Assembly: GCF_014762685.1 (NCBI RefSeq)
Contig: NZ_JABURM010000005.1
Span: 2,062,997 to 2,126,996, forward strand
Length of the DNA stretch: 64,000 bases
DNA from: Gracilimonas sp.
Lineage (GTDB): Bacteria > Bacteroidota > Rhodothermia > Balneolales > Balneolaceae
Direction: 5' to 3'
The notes under the pieces: model-generated
The model's input: only the letters and a program-made list of their open reading frames with translations
Told to the model about the DNA's origin: nothing
Database searches by the model: none
Shown: in pieces, positions 17,771-25,627 of the stretch
How the letters are laid out: each line of letters begins with the position of its first letter
How positions within the stretch are numbered: position 1 is the first letter of the stretch
Program-made: the position numbers and the translations under genes

Positions 17771-18424
17771 ATGACTAACATTGACACCATTGTTGCGGAC
17801 GGCAACGAAATTTTTAGATATGGACTGAGCTCCATTTTGCGCGATCACGGTGCATTTAACATTTGCAGCGAGGTTGACAATGGTGCACTTGTACTTACCG
17901 CCTTTGAAAGCGTGAAGCCACAATTGTGTATTCTTTCATTTTCAATGCCGGAAATGGAAGGGATTATCATCGCCAAAAAAATTATTGAAAAAAACTCTGA
18001 TGCTAATATCCTCCTCCTGGCCGAAGATACTGATCAAAAAACCCTGGATGAATTCTTGGATTCCGGGGCCTTTGGGTTGATCCACAAATCTGCTCATCAC
18101 CTTGAACTTATTGACGCGGCTCAAAAAGTGGCAAAAGGTGAACGCTTCCTCGGTAAGCAATTTTCAAAAATGATGACCAAAGAGTATATCCGGCTGGCCC
18201 GCAAAAAGAAACGGCCCGATCCCATTAAATCTGTCACCAAAAGAGAACGTGAGATATTGGGTTTGCTTACTGAAGGGCTTACCAGCACCGAAATTGCTTC
18301 CAAGCTGTATATTAGTCCCCGTACCGTTGAGAAGCACCGAACCAATTTGTTGAAAAAGCTGGACCTAAAAAATACGGCTGCTTTAGTTCGATTTGCCATG
18401 GAAAACGAACAGGCACTATTATAA
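17771..18424 (+). CDS. LuxR/NarL-type response regulator with degenerate receiver
   Basis: A 217-residue DNA-binding regulator: receiver domain (about 1-120) and a C-terminal LuxR-type helix-turn-helix (about 150-215). The helix-turn-helix carries the family pattern KREREILGLLTEGLTSTEIA and SPRTVEKHRTNLLKKL. The receiver is altered: the phospho-acceptor aspartate is replaced by Ser56 (CILSFSMPEMEG), and the usual acidic pair is Asp10-Gly11. Classical phosphorylation is therefore unlikely. Activity may be set by ligand binding, dimerisation or expression level. I chose the ATG at 17771 because GGGGAGG ends three to four bases before it; an open frame upstream to 17717 lies in the structured leader. 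No kinase is adjacent. Confidence 0.88.
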   Translation: MTNIDTIVADGNEIFRYGLSSILRDHGAFNICSEVDNGALVLTAFESVKPQLCILSFSMPEMEGIIIAKKIIEKNSDANILLLAEDTDQKTLDEFLDSGAFGLIHKSAHHLELIDAAQKVAKGERFLGKQFSKMMTKEYIRLARKKKRPDPIKSVTKREREILGLLTEGLTSTEIASKLYISPRTVEKHRTNLLKKLDLKNTAALVRFAMENEQALL

Positions 18425-18432
18425 GTAAAGTG

Positions 18433-18491
18433 CCAAGCCCTAAATTCCAATTTCTTGATACTTGGAATTTGGGGCTTGGTACTTGGAATTT
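18433..18491. repeat. Word-like inverted repeat (TTCCAAGTACCAAG family)
   Basis: Two 18-base arms, CCAAGCCC-T-AAATTCCAA (18433-18450) and TTGGAATTT-G-GGGCTTGG (18462-18479), pair with one wobble or mismatch. A further partial copy, ACTTGGAATTT (18481-18491), follows. It directly follows the regulator's stop codon and probably forms its 3' hairpin. A related copy in opposite orientation lies near 19524. Confidence 0.7.
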
Positions 18492-18607
18492 ATGTGTACT
18501 ACGTATTTTCACGTACAAAAATTACGTATATCTCTCCATTGACGAGCAGCGGCTTTAAATGTATGTTTTAAGTGCAAATGGGGTAATAGCCGTCTGTAGA
18601 TGATATT

Positions 18608-18640
18608 AGCCACCGCTCATTGAGTTGAGGGTGGCTTTTT
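18608..18640 (+). terminator. Rho-independent terminator
   Basis: A 7-bp stem (AGCCACC / GGTGGCT) with a 15-base loop is followed by five T. It lies between the convergent LuxR-type regulator and TM2 genes. Confidence 0.8.
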
Positions 18641-18675
18641 CTATGACATTACCTGCCTACAAATCACAGAAACTA

Positions 18676-19314
18676 TCAAGACTTCCCTTCCGTCAGCTGC
18701 TTTAATTTAGCTGCCCGCAGTTCGTTGTACATGTTTTGTTCTTCTACCATTCTTGACAAGGCAAACAAGTCGTATAGCGCCCCCAGTCCCATCACTCCTC
18801 CCGATAACAGCCAACCGATACCGGTGCCCGTTCTTCCGAGATAAAACCGGTGTAATCCCAATATCCCAAAAAACCCTACAAACCAGAACAAATAAGCTTT
18901 GCCTTTAGACTTGATCTCATATGAATTTGAAACCGAATCATTTTGTGTCAGAAGCTTCATCTTTTTGTTTCCCCCAACCTGCCCGATAAAATCTTTGTAA
19001 CTGAAAAGTATTCTTTTGGCCAGCTTCTTCATCCGGACGGATTCTGCTTTTTCAATTTCCAATTCCCCTTCCACCACTTCATATTCAAATACAAACTCAT
19101 CCACAAGTTTATCCATCTGTATTTTTCCCTCAAGATAAGCTTCTACCTTCCGCGACAGGTTCCTGAGTGAATCATAAATGGAAATTGACAGGTTGGTTTC
19201 GGTATAACCCTTCTCTTCTTTCAGCTCAGAAATTACTTCCTCATACTTTTGAAAAGCCTTATCCAGTGCCTTCTCGGCAACCAGGGCCATTTCATATTTT
19301 TCTGCCTTTCTCAT
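18676..19314 (-). CDS. TM2 domain membrane protein with helical N-terminal region
   Basis: A 212-residue protein. The N-terminal 140 residues are charged and helical (long Glu/Lys-rich stretches such as YEEVISELKEEKGY), probably a cytoplasmic coiled coil. The C-terminal part is a TM2 domain: two membrane helices around the motif GLHRFYLGRTGTGIGWLLSG (about 152-171). It is followed by GLGALYDLFAL with the conserved D-x-F turn. TM2 domains are widespread and of uncertain role; their fusion to soluble helices suggests a membrane anchor or sensor. It is convergent with the regulator gene. No partner is evident. Confidence 0.85.
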   Translation of the reverse strand: MRKAEKYEMALVAEKALDKAFQKYEEVISELKEEKGYTETNLSISIYDSLRNLSRKVEAYLEGKIQMDKLVDEFVFEYEVVEGELEIEKAESVRMKKLAKRILFSYKDFIGQVGGNKKMKLLTQNDSVSNSYEIKSKGKAYLFWFVGFFGILGLHRFYLGRTGTGIGWLLSGGVMGLGALYDLFALSRMVEEQNMYNELRAAKLKQLTEGKS

Positions 19315-19390
19315 TTCAAGCTTTTAAATTATTGGTGTGGAATTTAAATATTTCGGTAAAACCTATTCTAAAATAATCTATTACAAATAC

Positions 19391-19425
19391 AAAAAAAGCC
19401 CGACTTGTTTCCAAGCCGAGCTTTA
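19391..19425 (-). terminator. Terminator after tRNA-Met
   Basis: Read on the minus strand, AAAGCTCGGCTTG-GAAA-CAAGTCGGGCTTT forms a 13-bp stem, with two G-U pairs, closed by a GAAA tetraloop. Seven T residues end the signal. Confidence 0.85.
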
Positions 19426-19437
19426 AACCTTTTGTTG

Positions 19438-19511
19438 TACCGTGGGACGGAATTGAACCGTCGACCTCACGATTATGAGTCGTGCGCTCTAACCATCTGA
19501 GCTACCACGGC
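19438..19511 (-). tRNA. tRNA-Met (anticodon CAT)
   Basis: A 74-base cloverleaf on the minus strand. The acceptor stem is GCCGTGG / CCACGGT and the D stem GCTC / GAGC. The anticodon stem is CACGA / TCGTG around loop CTCATAA, and the T arm GACGG-TTCAATT-CCGTC. The CGACTCATAATCG anticodon arm is typical of elongator tRNA-Met rather than initiator (no GGG/CCC anticodon stem). It is probably not tRNA-Ile(CAT). The first acceptor pair is G-U. The 3' CCA is not encoded. Confidence 0.93.
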
Positions 19512-19523
19512 GTGGTTAATTCT

Positions 19524-19546
19524 CAAATTCCAAGTAACAAATTCCA
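19524..19546. repeat. Copy of the TTCCAAGTACCAAG word repeat
   Basis: AAATTCCAAGTAACAAATTCCAA, read in reverse complement, matches the 18462-18491 repeat (word TACTTGGAATTT and TTGGAATTT). It sits 13 bases upstream of the tRNA-Met 5' end. Confidence 0.5.
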
Positions 19547-19577
19547 ATTATATTGTTATTCGTTTTTTTGAGGGCAT

Positions 19578-19595
19578 CAAATATACGGCATTATA
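19578..19595 (-). promoter_or_regulatory. Putative promoter of tRNA-Met
   Basis: On the minus strand TATATTTG (19585-19578) matches the Bacteroidota -7 consensus TAnnTTTG, and TATAAT (19595-19590) lies just upstream. The -33 region is weak (GTTTTA at about the right spacing). Confidence 0.4.
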
Positions 19596-19693
19596 TAACA
19601 AAGGGTAAAACATTTTTTCGCCACCGCCCTTAATCTGTACGCTAAGTTTCTTAACTTCCGTCTTTAAGTAAAAAAATCATACCCAAAAGGTTC

Positions 19694-21160
19694 ATGGCAC
19701 AAAAAATAACGACACAGGAAAAAGATTATTCACAATGGTATCTGGATGTAATCAGAGAGGCTAAGTTAGCGGAGCATTCTCCGGTGCGCGGAAGTATGGT
19801 CATTCGCCCGAACGGGATGGCTCTCTGGGAAAACATGCGTAATGCCCTTGACACCATGTTCAAGGATACCGGTCATGAAAATGCCTATTTCCCGCTGTTT
19901 ATTCCAAAATCTTTTCTTTCAAAGGAAGCACAGCATGTGGAAGGATTTGCCAAAGAATGTGCGGTGGTTACCCACAGCCGGCTCAAAAGCGTAGACGGCG
20001 GGGTGGAAGTAGACCCCGAATCCAAGCTGGAAGAAGAGCTGATTGTACGCCCTACTTCAGAAACGATTATCTGGGATACTTACCGCGGATGGATTCAGTC
20101 GTATCGCGACCTGCCTATTTTGGTGAACCAGTGGGCAAATGTAGTGAGGTGGGAAATGAGAACCCGTCTGTTTCTCAGAACTATGGAATTTCTATGGCAA
20201 GAAGGCCATACCGCTCATGCCACCAAAGAGGAAGCTGAAGAAGAAACCCTCCAAATGCTGGAAGTATATCGCACTTTTGCCGAAGACTATATGGCTATGC
20301 CGGTCATAAAAGGCGTAAAAACCGCCAGTGAGCGGTTTGCAGGAGCTGTGGACACCTATTGTATAGAAGCATTGATGCAGGACGGAAAGGCCCTGCAAGC
20401 CGGAACTTCTCACTTCCTTGGACAGAATTTCGCCAAGGCTTTCGATGTAAAATTTCAGGATAAAGACGGAGAACACAAACTTGTATGGGCCACAAGCTGG
20501 GGGGTTTCCACCCGCCTCATCGGAGGATTAATTATGACACATTCTGATAATCAGGGCCTGGTGCTCCCTCCAAAACTCGCTCCAAAACAAGTGGTTGTGG
20601 TGCCTATTTACCGAAGTGACGAGCAGCGCAAAGCCGTACTCGAATATGCGGATAGTATTTATGATGAATTGAAAGCGTTGGGTGTTCGTATTAAGGTAGA
20701 TGACCGCGATAATTACAATCCGGGCTACAAGTTTGCAGAACATGAAGCAGCCGGAATCCCTTTGCGAATTGCTGTTGGCCCTCGTGACCTGGAAAACAAC
20801 AATGTGGAATTGGCCCGGCGTGATACAAAAGAAAAGAATATCGAAAGCCGCGACGGACTCGGGGATCGAGTAAAAAAATTGCTTGATGACATCCAGGTTG
20901 AACTTTTTGATAAAGCTAAAAAACGCCGTGAAGAAAATACTTCTGAAGTGGAGTCGTACGAGGAGTTTCAAAAAGTTCTTAAAGAAAAAGGCGGTTTTAT
21001 TTGGGCCCATTGGGATGGAACGCCTGAGACCGAAGAAAAAATTAAACAGGAAACCAAAGCCACCATCCGTTTAATTCCTTTGGAAAAAGGAGAAGCAGGG
21101 GAATGTATGGTCACGGGTAAACCCTCAAAACAAAAAGTTCTGTTTGCGATTTCTTATTGA
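19694..21160 (+). CDS. proS: Prolyl-tRNA synthetase, short (archaeal/eukaryote-like, type 3) form
   Basis: Class II synthetase of 488 residues that attaches proline to tRNA-Pro. The N-terminus ([23 protein letters not shown]) and the motifs [20 protein letters not shown] and [16 protein letters not shown] identify the short archaeal/eukaryote-type ProRS. This form lacks the bacterial editing insertion and is also found in Bacteroidota, mycoplasmas and some others. The anticodon-binding domain is at about 285-390. The C-terminal extension (about 390-488), which binds zinc in some relatives, ends in the usual FAISY with Tyr. AAAAGG lies four bases before the ATG. The gene is divergent from tRNA-Met. 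Confidence 0.96.
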   Translation: MAQKITTQEKDYSQWYLDVIREAKLAEHSPVRGSMVIRPNGMALWENMRNALDTMFKDTGHENAYFPLFIPKSFLSKEAQHVEGFAKECAVVTHSRLKSVDGGVEVDPESKLEEELIVRPTSETIIWDTYRGWIQSYRDLPILVNQWANVVRWEMRTRLFLRTMEFLWQEGHTAHATKEEAEEETLQMLEVYRTFAEDYMAMPVIKGVKTASERFAGAVDTYCIEALMQDGKALQAGTSHFLGQNFAKAFDVKFQDKDGEHKLVWATSWGVSTRLIGGLIMTHSDNQGLVLPPKLAPKQVVVVPIYRSDEQRKAVLEYADSIYDELKALGVRIKVDDRDNYNPGYKFAEHEAAGIPLRIAVGPRDLENNNVELARRDTKEKNIESRDGLGDRVKKLLDDIQVELFDKAKKRREENTSEVESYEEFQKVLKEKGGFIWAHWDGTPETEEKIKQETKATIRLIPLEKGEAGECMVTGKPSKQKVLFAISY

Positions 21161-21206
21161 TTAACCGCCAAATTTTGATTGCTTAACGGTTAAAAAATGA
21201 AAGTAC

Positions 21207-22706
21207 ATGCCAAAAATCCCACATTCATATTATTTATGCTCGGCTGAACAATCCCGGTTCATGGATGAAAAAACCATTTCCGAATTCGGGATTGATGGCT
21301 TCACACTGATGGAAATAGCGGGTACACGTGCTGCAGATTTTATTCAGTCTGAAATTCTGGCCGGCTCTCACGGAATCTTTTTCTGCGGGAAAGGAAATAA
21401 TGCAGGAGATGCCCTGGTTATTGCACGGCTCCTCTCCCAGCAAGACTATAGGATCACGGTTTGTTTTTTAGCAGGCACGGAAGATTTAAGCCCCGATACT
21501 CAAAAAAACCTGGAACTCCTGAAAAAATTGGATGCAGGAATCAACATCCTCAATTGGAATGATTTTACTCCAGCCGACTTTGATTTTATAGTAGATGGAA
21601 TGCTTGGAACCGGGTTAAACTCTGAGGTTCGGGTACCCTTCTCAGATGCCATAGAGTGGATTAATAAACAAGAAACGCCTGTTTTCGCCCTGGATGTCCC
21701 TACCGGGCTTCATGCCGATTCCGGGCGGATTTTAGGTGTAGCAGTTCGAGCCGATTTCACTTTGAGCTTTGGTGCCCTCAAAACCGGTTTTTATTTAAAC
21801 ATGGGATATGATTGCACCGGCGAGGTTATTTTGTGCGAACTTTCATTTCCCAACAAGTACAAAAACCCAACAGCTTACCTTATCGACCAAAGCTGGGTTG
21901 AAGCGAATACCCCCTCACCCCGAAAAAACAAACACAAGTATGACGGCGGGGTACTTTACGTGATAGCAGGTTCGGAAGGCTTAACAGGAGCTGGAATTCT
22001 GGCTGCTAAAAGTGGATGGGCAACAGGCTTAGGGGCAGTAGTTTTAATCACCCCAAAAGGGCTTCTGGAAATCTATGAAAAACAACTGGTACAGATCATA
22101 AAAAAACCGGTGGGTGATAAAGAAGATCTGTTTTTTAAGAAATCCCATCTCAAAAAAACCTTAGAAATACTAAGAGAGAAACCGGGAAAGTTACTTATTG
22201 GCCCCGGACTAGGCAGGCAGAAGGAAACCATTCGGTTCGTACAAAATATTCTTCAAGAGTTTAAAGGAGATGCGGTTATTGATGCCGATGCTTTATTTGC
22301 ACTGTCTAAAATGGATGGTTGGGAAAAACCAAAATCAGCAAACTGGATTTTAACCCCTCACCCCGGAGAGTTCGAAAGTTTACTCCATGAAAAGTTAAGT
22401 GATGGTTTTAACCGATTAAAATTGAGTGCTGAGAAAGCAAAAGAACATAAAATCACTCTTTTATCTAAAGGAATGCCAACAATGGTTGGAACAGAATCAG
22501 GCGATATCTATTTAACCGGTTACGATACCCAAATTTTTTCCAGAGCCGGTTTTGGAGATGTATTGGCGGGTAAAGTCGGCGCATTTTGGTTAACATATTC
22601 AACTGCAGAATCGGCTTGTTTTCATGCATTATTAGACGGCTTAGAAAAATCTCAACAATATTTTGCCCAAGAATCCGGTTCTTTAGAACCCATTGATATC
22701 ATCTGA
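21207..22706 (+). CDS. nnr: Bifunctional NAD(P)H-hydrate epimerase / ADP-dependent NAD(P)H-hydrate dehydratase
   Basis: A 499-residue fusion that repairs damaged nicotinamide cofactors. The N-terminal YjeF epimerase domain (about 1-220; motifs GKGNNAGDALVIARLL and FDFIVDGMLGTGLNS) interconverts R- and S-NAD(P)HX. The C-terminal ribokinase-like dehydratase (about 235-495) restores NAD(P)H using ADP. Its motifs GGVLYVIAGSEGLTGAGILA, WILTPHPGEFESLL and AGFGDVLAGKVGAF are seen. The last has Phe where most relatives have Thr (GTGD), a small change at the catalytic Asp loop. The stop is followed with no gap by the VanZ-like gene, so the two are co-transcribed. Confidence 0.93.
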   Translation: MPKIPHSYYLCSAEQSRFMDEKTISEFGIDGFTLMEIAGTRAADFIQSEILAGSHGIFFCGKGNNAGDALVIARLLSQQDYRITVCFLAGTEDLSPDTQKNLELLKKLDAGINILNWNDFTPADFDFIVDGMLGTGLNSEVRVPFSDAIEWINKQETPVFALDVPTGLHADSGRILGVAVRADFTLSFGALKTGFYLNMGYDCTGEVILCELSFPNKYKNPTAYLIDQSWVEANTPSPRKNKHKYDGGVLYVIAGSEGLTGAGILAAKSGWATGLGAVVLITPKGLLEIYEKQLVQIIKKPVGDKEDLFFKKSHLKKTLEILREKPGKLLIGPGLGRQKETIRFVQNILQEFKGDAVIDADALFALSKMDGWEKPKSANWILTPHPGEFESLLHEKLSDGFNRLKLSAEKAKEHKITLLSKGMPTMVGTESGDIYLTGYDTQIFSRAGFGDVLAGKVGAFWLTYSTAESACFHALLDGLEKSQQYFAQESGSLEPIDII

Positions 22707-23114
22707 ATGACGAAATACTTCAATATCCTTACTCGCTCTATAAAACTTTATCTCACGCTTTTAATCATCTCTACCGGGGTAATTATTTATGGAACTCTTT
22801 TTCCGGTGGACTATAAAATATCCTCTTCACTGGCCGGGTTAGACAAAGTGGTGCACTTTATTATGTTCGGAGCATGGGCTTTCTTTTATGGTATTATTCG
22901 TTTTTTGAAAGATAAATTCACACTCTATCCTGTTTTTTTGGTGGGCGGGGCGTTTGGCCTTACCATTGAATTTCTTCAGTACCTGCTTCCTACGGGACGC
23001 AGCCCCGAGTTTATGGACTTCATTGCAGATATTTCAGGTACCGGAATGGCTATTTTGTTTTTATTCATCTTAACTAAAAAAGTACCTGAATTTAATCCTG
23101 ACACCGCATCATAA
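22707..23114 (+). CDS. VanZ-like family membrane protein
   Basis: A 135-residue membrane protein starting at the base after the nnr stop. Four hydrophobic helices are visible (about 12-30, 48-65, 75-92, 105-125). The motifs SLAGLDKVVHFIMFGAWAFFYG and LTIEFLQYLLPTGRSPEFMDFIADISGTGMA-like region (split around the Gly-Arg turn) match the VanZ-like fold. The family is named after a teicoplanin-resistance protein, but most members have no known function. Resistance should not be assumed. It probably shares a promoter with nnr only by position. Confidence 0.82.
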   Translation: MTKYFNILTRSIKLYLTLLIISTGVIIYGTLFPVDYKISSSLAGLDKVVHFIMFGAWAFFYGIIRFLKDKFTLYPVFLVGGAFGLTIEFLQYLLPTGRSPEFMDFIADISGTGMAILFLFILTKKVPEFNPDTAS

Positions 23115-23180
23115 TGCTATTATTATTTGGATATGGCTTCACTATTTAAAGATTGAATTCTTTAAATAAAACCCAAGCCA

Positions 23181-23831
23181 ATGAAATCTTTCAATAAGAA
23201 ACTCAACCTCAGGAAAAACTATCCTCTTATTTTTGAGATTGGCCTGATTGGCGCCCTTTTAATTTTTATTGCGGCCTTTAAATTCCAGGTTCCTGTAAAT
23301 TTCAATTCTTCTTCAGATACCGTAATTCATACAGAACCCCCAATTGTACTCCCCCCGATAACCCTTCAAAAGAAGATCCCACCTCCACCGGCAGTGGCTC
23401 GAATCCCTGTTGAAATACCAAATGACGATCCCATGGACCCACCTGTTATCAATTTTGGGGATTTTAATGATATCGACCCTACCCTTCCACTTCCGCCAAA
23501 ATCCAAGAACAAGGATAAAGAAGAAACGGAGATTTTGGAGCAAGCCGAATTCATGCCTGAAATGAAAGGAGGATTAGAAGCACTTTATAGTGATATCGAA
23601 TACCCGAAAATTGCTAAAAGAAATGGTATAGAAGGCAAAGTCGTTGTTCAATTCGTTGTAAACAAAAAGGGGGAAGTAGAGGACCTTGAAATTACACGCG
23701 GTATAGGTGGCGGTTGTGATGAAGAAGTTTTGCGGGTTATTAAATTACAAACCTTTACCCCAGGAATTCAAAATGGAAATTTCGTAAAAGTACGCATGAA
23801 GCAAGTGGTTCATTTCAGGCTTCGTAACTAA
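23181..23831 (+). CDS. TonB-family energy transducer-like protein (copy 1)
   Basis: A 216-residue TonB-type protein. A single membrane helix near residues 16-35 follows a short basic N-terminus. A proline-rich periplasmic linker (about 48-110; runs such as PPIVLPPI and KIPPPPAVAR) precedes the TonB C-terminal domain. That domain (about 125-216) contains YPKIAKRNGIEGKVVVQFVV and RGIGGGCDEEVLRVI. TonB passes proton-motive force from ExbB/ExbD to outer-membrane receptors. No exbB, exbD or receptor gene is nearby, so it may work with distant partners. The next gene is a close paralogue. Both belong to the Bacteroidota-type group with the GIGGGCDEE motif. Confidence 0.88.
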   Translation: MKSFNKKLNLRKNYPLIFEIGLIGALLIFIAAFKFQVPVNFNSSSDTVIHTEPPIVLPPITLQKKIPPPPAVARIPVEIPNDDPMDPPVINFGDFNDIDPTLPLPPKSKNKDKEETEILEQAEFMPEMKGGLEALYSDIEYPKIAKRNGIEGKVVVQFVVNKKGEVEDLEITRGIGGGCDEEVLRVIKLQTFTPGIQNGNFVKVRMKQVVHFRLRN

Positions 23832-24044
23832 TGCTTCAAAAGGAGATTAAAACTGTAATTTTATGATAGTTCTAAGTCGACAAAACACCTTTACAAATTC
23901 ATTTAAACAATTTTTTAGAACTTTGGGCACTAAAAATATGTTTAAACAGTTAAAATAATGTGTATGTACTTGCACACGAACTATAAAATCCCGTTCTTCT
24001 CAGCGATACTAAATTTGTTGTTTATTAATATTGTATTTTGAATT

Positions 24045-24698
24045 ATGATAAATAGAAGAAAATCACCGGAAGCAGATCTTAAGAGGTCATATACTGTCTA
24101 TTTAGAGGCAGGACTGATCATAGCTTTGCTTTTTATGATCACAGCCGTAAAAGTGACCCTTGAAACTGAACCGCCTAACGTGGTGGCTTTAGATGAACAG
24201 GAAATTGTGGAAATGGAAGAAATTGTCCAAACGAAACAAATTGAGACTCCACCTCCACCCCCGCGTCCCCCAGTCCCGGTAGAAGTACCCAATGATGAGA
24301 TCATTGAAGATGAAATGATTGATTTGGATGCCGAATTAGACATGGATGCTCCAATGGATTTACCTCCACCCCCTGAAGAAGAAGATCAGGAAGAAGACTT
24401 CTTTGTAGTAGTAGAGCAAATGCCAGTACTTAAAGGTGGAATGGCCAAACTTCAGTCAAGTGTTAAATATCCTGAAATGGCTCGAAGAGCCGGTATTGAA
24501 GGCCGTGTAACCGTTCAGTTTATTGTAAACGAGCAAGGGCAAGTTGAAAATGCCCGTGTAGTTCGTGGTATTGGCGGTGGTTGCGATGAAGAAGCACTTA
24601 AAGCCGTACAACAAGCGGAATTTGAACCAGGCATGCAGCGTGGACGTCCCGTTCGTGTACAGTATGCACTCTCCATCAACTTCCGATTGGAAAACTAA
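24045..24698 (+). CDS. TonB-family energy transducer-like protein (copy 2)
   Basis: A 217-residue paralogue of the preceding gene with the same layout: membrane helix near residues 19-38, acidic and proline-rich linker (about 60-125), and TonB C-terminal domain with YPEMARRAGIEGRVTVQFIV and RGIGGGCDEEALKAV. The linker is strongly acidic (EIIEDEMIDLDAELDMD), unlike copy 1, so the two may differ in reach or partner. A 213-base gap separates them, room for a separate promoter, while a terminator follows copy 2. The pair suggests tandem duplication and divergence. Confidence 0.88.
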   Translation: MINRRKSPEADLKRSYTVYLEAGLIIALLFMITAVKVTLETEPPNVVALDEQEIVEMEEIVQTKQIETPPPPPRPPVPVEVPNDEIIEDEMIDLDAELDMDAPMDLPPPPEEEDQEEDFFVVVEQMPVLKGGMAKLQSSVKYPEMARRAGIEGRVTVQFIVNEQGQVENARVVRGIGGGCDEEALKAVQQAEFEPGMQRGRPVRVQYALSINFRLEN

Positions 24699-24725
24699 TT
24701 ATTCCAAATACAATTTGATGTTATT

Positions 24726-24760
24726 AAAGGTGTGATTTTTAAAAATCACACCTTTTTTTT
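24726..24760. terminator. Bidirectional terminator, long perfect palindrome
   Basis: AAAGGTGTGATTTTT is followed directly by its exact reverse complement (24726-24755), then eight T in total. It separates the convergent TonB-like and Nudix genes and can serve both. Confidence 0.88.
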
Positions 24761-25184
24761 ATTGCCAAAAGGTTCTAAGAATCTTTTTGAGGTTATCAAA
24801 ACCCGCTTTTTGAATAGCTTCCGTAATTGGCACCCACTCTACTTGTTTAATACCCTCTTCTTCCTGGGGTTCCAGCTGCTCTTCTTTTGTAAAAATCATG
24901 GAATACCAATAGGTCGTTTTTCCAAAAGTCTTGTTTTTTTCAGGATATTCGTGATATGTGGTGCCTATATTCTTTACAATAGCCGGAACTCCACTGCCTA
25001 CCTCTTCAGAAACCTCTCTGGCAGCACAACTTTCTATGTCCTCCCCGGGTTCGAGCTTCCCTTTCGGTAAATCCCAATATCCATTCCTGAATATCATCAG
25101 GATTTCAGGTTCCGCCCCTGCACGACTGAACCTGAATATAATACCCCCAGCAGCTGTTATCGGCTCAACAGGCGGTTTATTCAT
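24759..25184 (-). CDS. Nudix hydrolase
   Basis: A 141-residue Nudix protein that hydrolyses nucleoside diphosphates linked to another group. The Nudix box spans about residues 36-58: GKLEPGED...REVSEEVG, fitting the GX5EX7REUXEEXGU pattern. The N-terminus AAGGIIFRF and the upstream DLPKGKLEPGE resemble the diadenosine polyphosphate hydrolase branch (Ap4A hydrolase-like), but specificity is not certain. It overlaps the end of the DUF1844 gene by eight bases, so the two are translationally coupled. Confidence 0.9.
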   Translation of the reverse strand: MNKPPVEPITAAGGIIFRFSRAGAEPEILMIFRNGYWDLPKGKLEPGEDIESCAAREVSEEVGSGVPAIVKNIGTTYHEYPEKNKTFGKTTYWYSMIFTKEEQLEPQEEEGIKQVEWVPITEAIQKAGFDNLKKILRTFWQ

Positions 25185-25506
25185 CTTTGTCTGGCGACTC
25201 GTCTTCTGATGATTCAGCCTTTGCTTTCTTAGATTCCTCAGCGTAATTCAACCTTAAATTTGTAAGTGTTTGTTCCAGGTAATTCCCTGCTTCTTTCGAA
25301 AGATTTCCTTTCGTGAATTTTTTGAGCATTGCTAAAGTATCGATAGCATATTTAGCTGAGGATAAATCTATTTCCATTTCCTGGGTAGCAGGATTCTGAA
25401 TTTTCCCCAGGCCCATCATCGCAATTTGCTGATGCTGTTGAACCAGCATCATAAATAGCAGTTGTTCTTGCTGTTCTTCGTTTAAATTATCTCCATTCTT
25501 GCTCAT
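25177..25506 (-). CDS. DUF1844 domain protein
   Basis: A 109-residue protein matching the DUF1844 pattern: LLFMMLVQQHQQIAMMGLG, then a short link with NPATQEMEIDLSSAKYAIDTL, then LAMLKKFTKGNLSKEAGNYL and LTNLRLNYAEE. The family is all-helical, widespread in Bacteroidota, Chlorobi, Acidobacteria and planctomycetes, and has no known function. The Ser/Glu/Asp-rich tail (about 92-109) is likely disordered. It is the first gene of a two-gene unit with the Nudix hydrolase and is divergent from the DUF1015 gene. Confidence 0.85.
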   Translation of the reverse strand: MSKNGDNLNEEQQEQLLFMMLVQQHQQIAMMGLGKIQNPATQEMEIDLSSAKYAIDTLAMLKKFTKGNLSKEAGNYLEQTLTNLRLNYAEESKKAKAESSEDESPDKDE

Positions 25507-25627
25507 CGTATTTCCTTTTTTAAGTTCTTAAAATCAACGCCCATATTTACGGGCTTCCAAATTTAATAAAGTTCATTTTTATGTACATTATGAACCATCA
25601 AGAATAACGAAAATCAAATACTATTAT

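Noticed and set aside
17555..17923. 122-residue minus-strand frame between aspS and the regulator
   Set aside because: It runs antisense through the start of the regulator gene and then through the hairpin-rich region. No family pattern or ribosome-binding site is seen.
21166..21194. Inverted repeat TTAACCG / CGGTTAA between proS and nnr
   Set aside because: It is followed by A residues on the plus strand, and there is no minus-strand gene to use it; too weak to call a terminator.
22707..23114. Glycopeptide resistance by the VanZ-like protein
   Set aside because: VanZ-like proteins are widespread and mostly unrelated to resistance; no other van gene is present.
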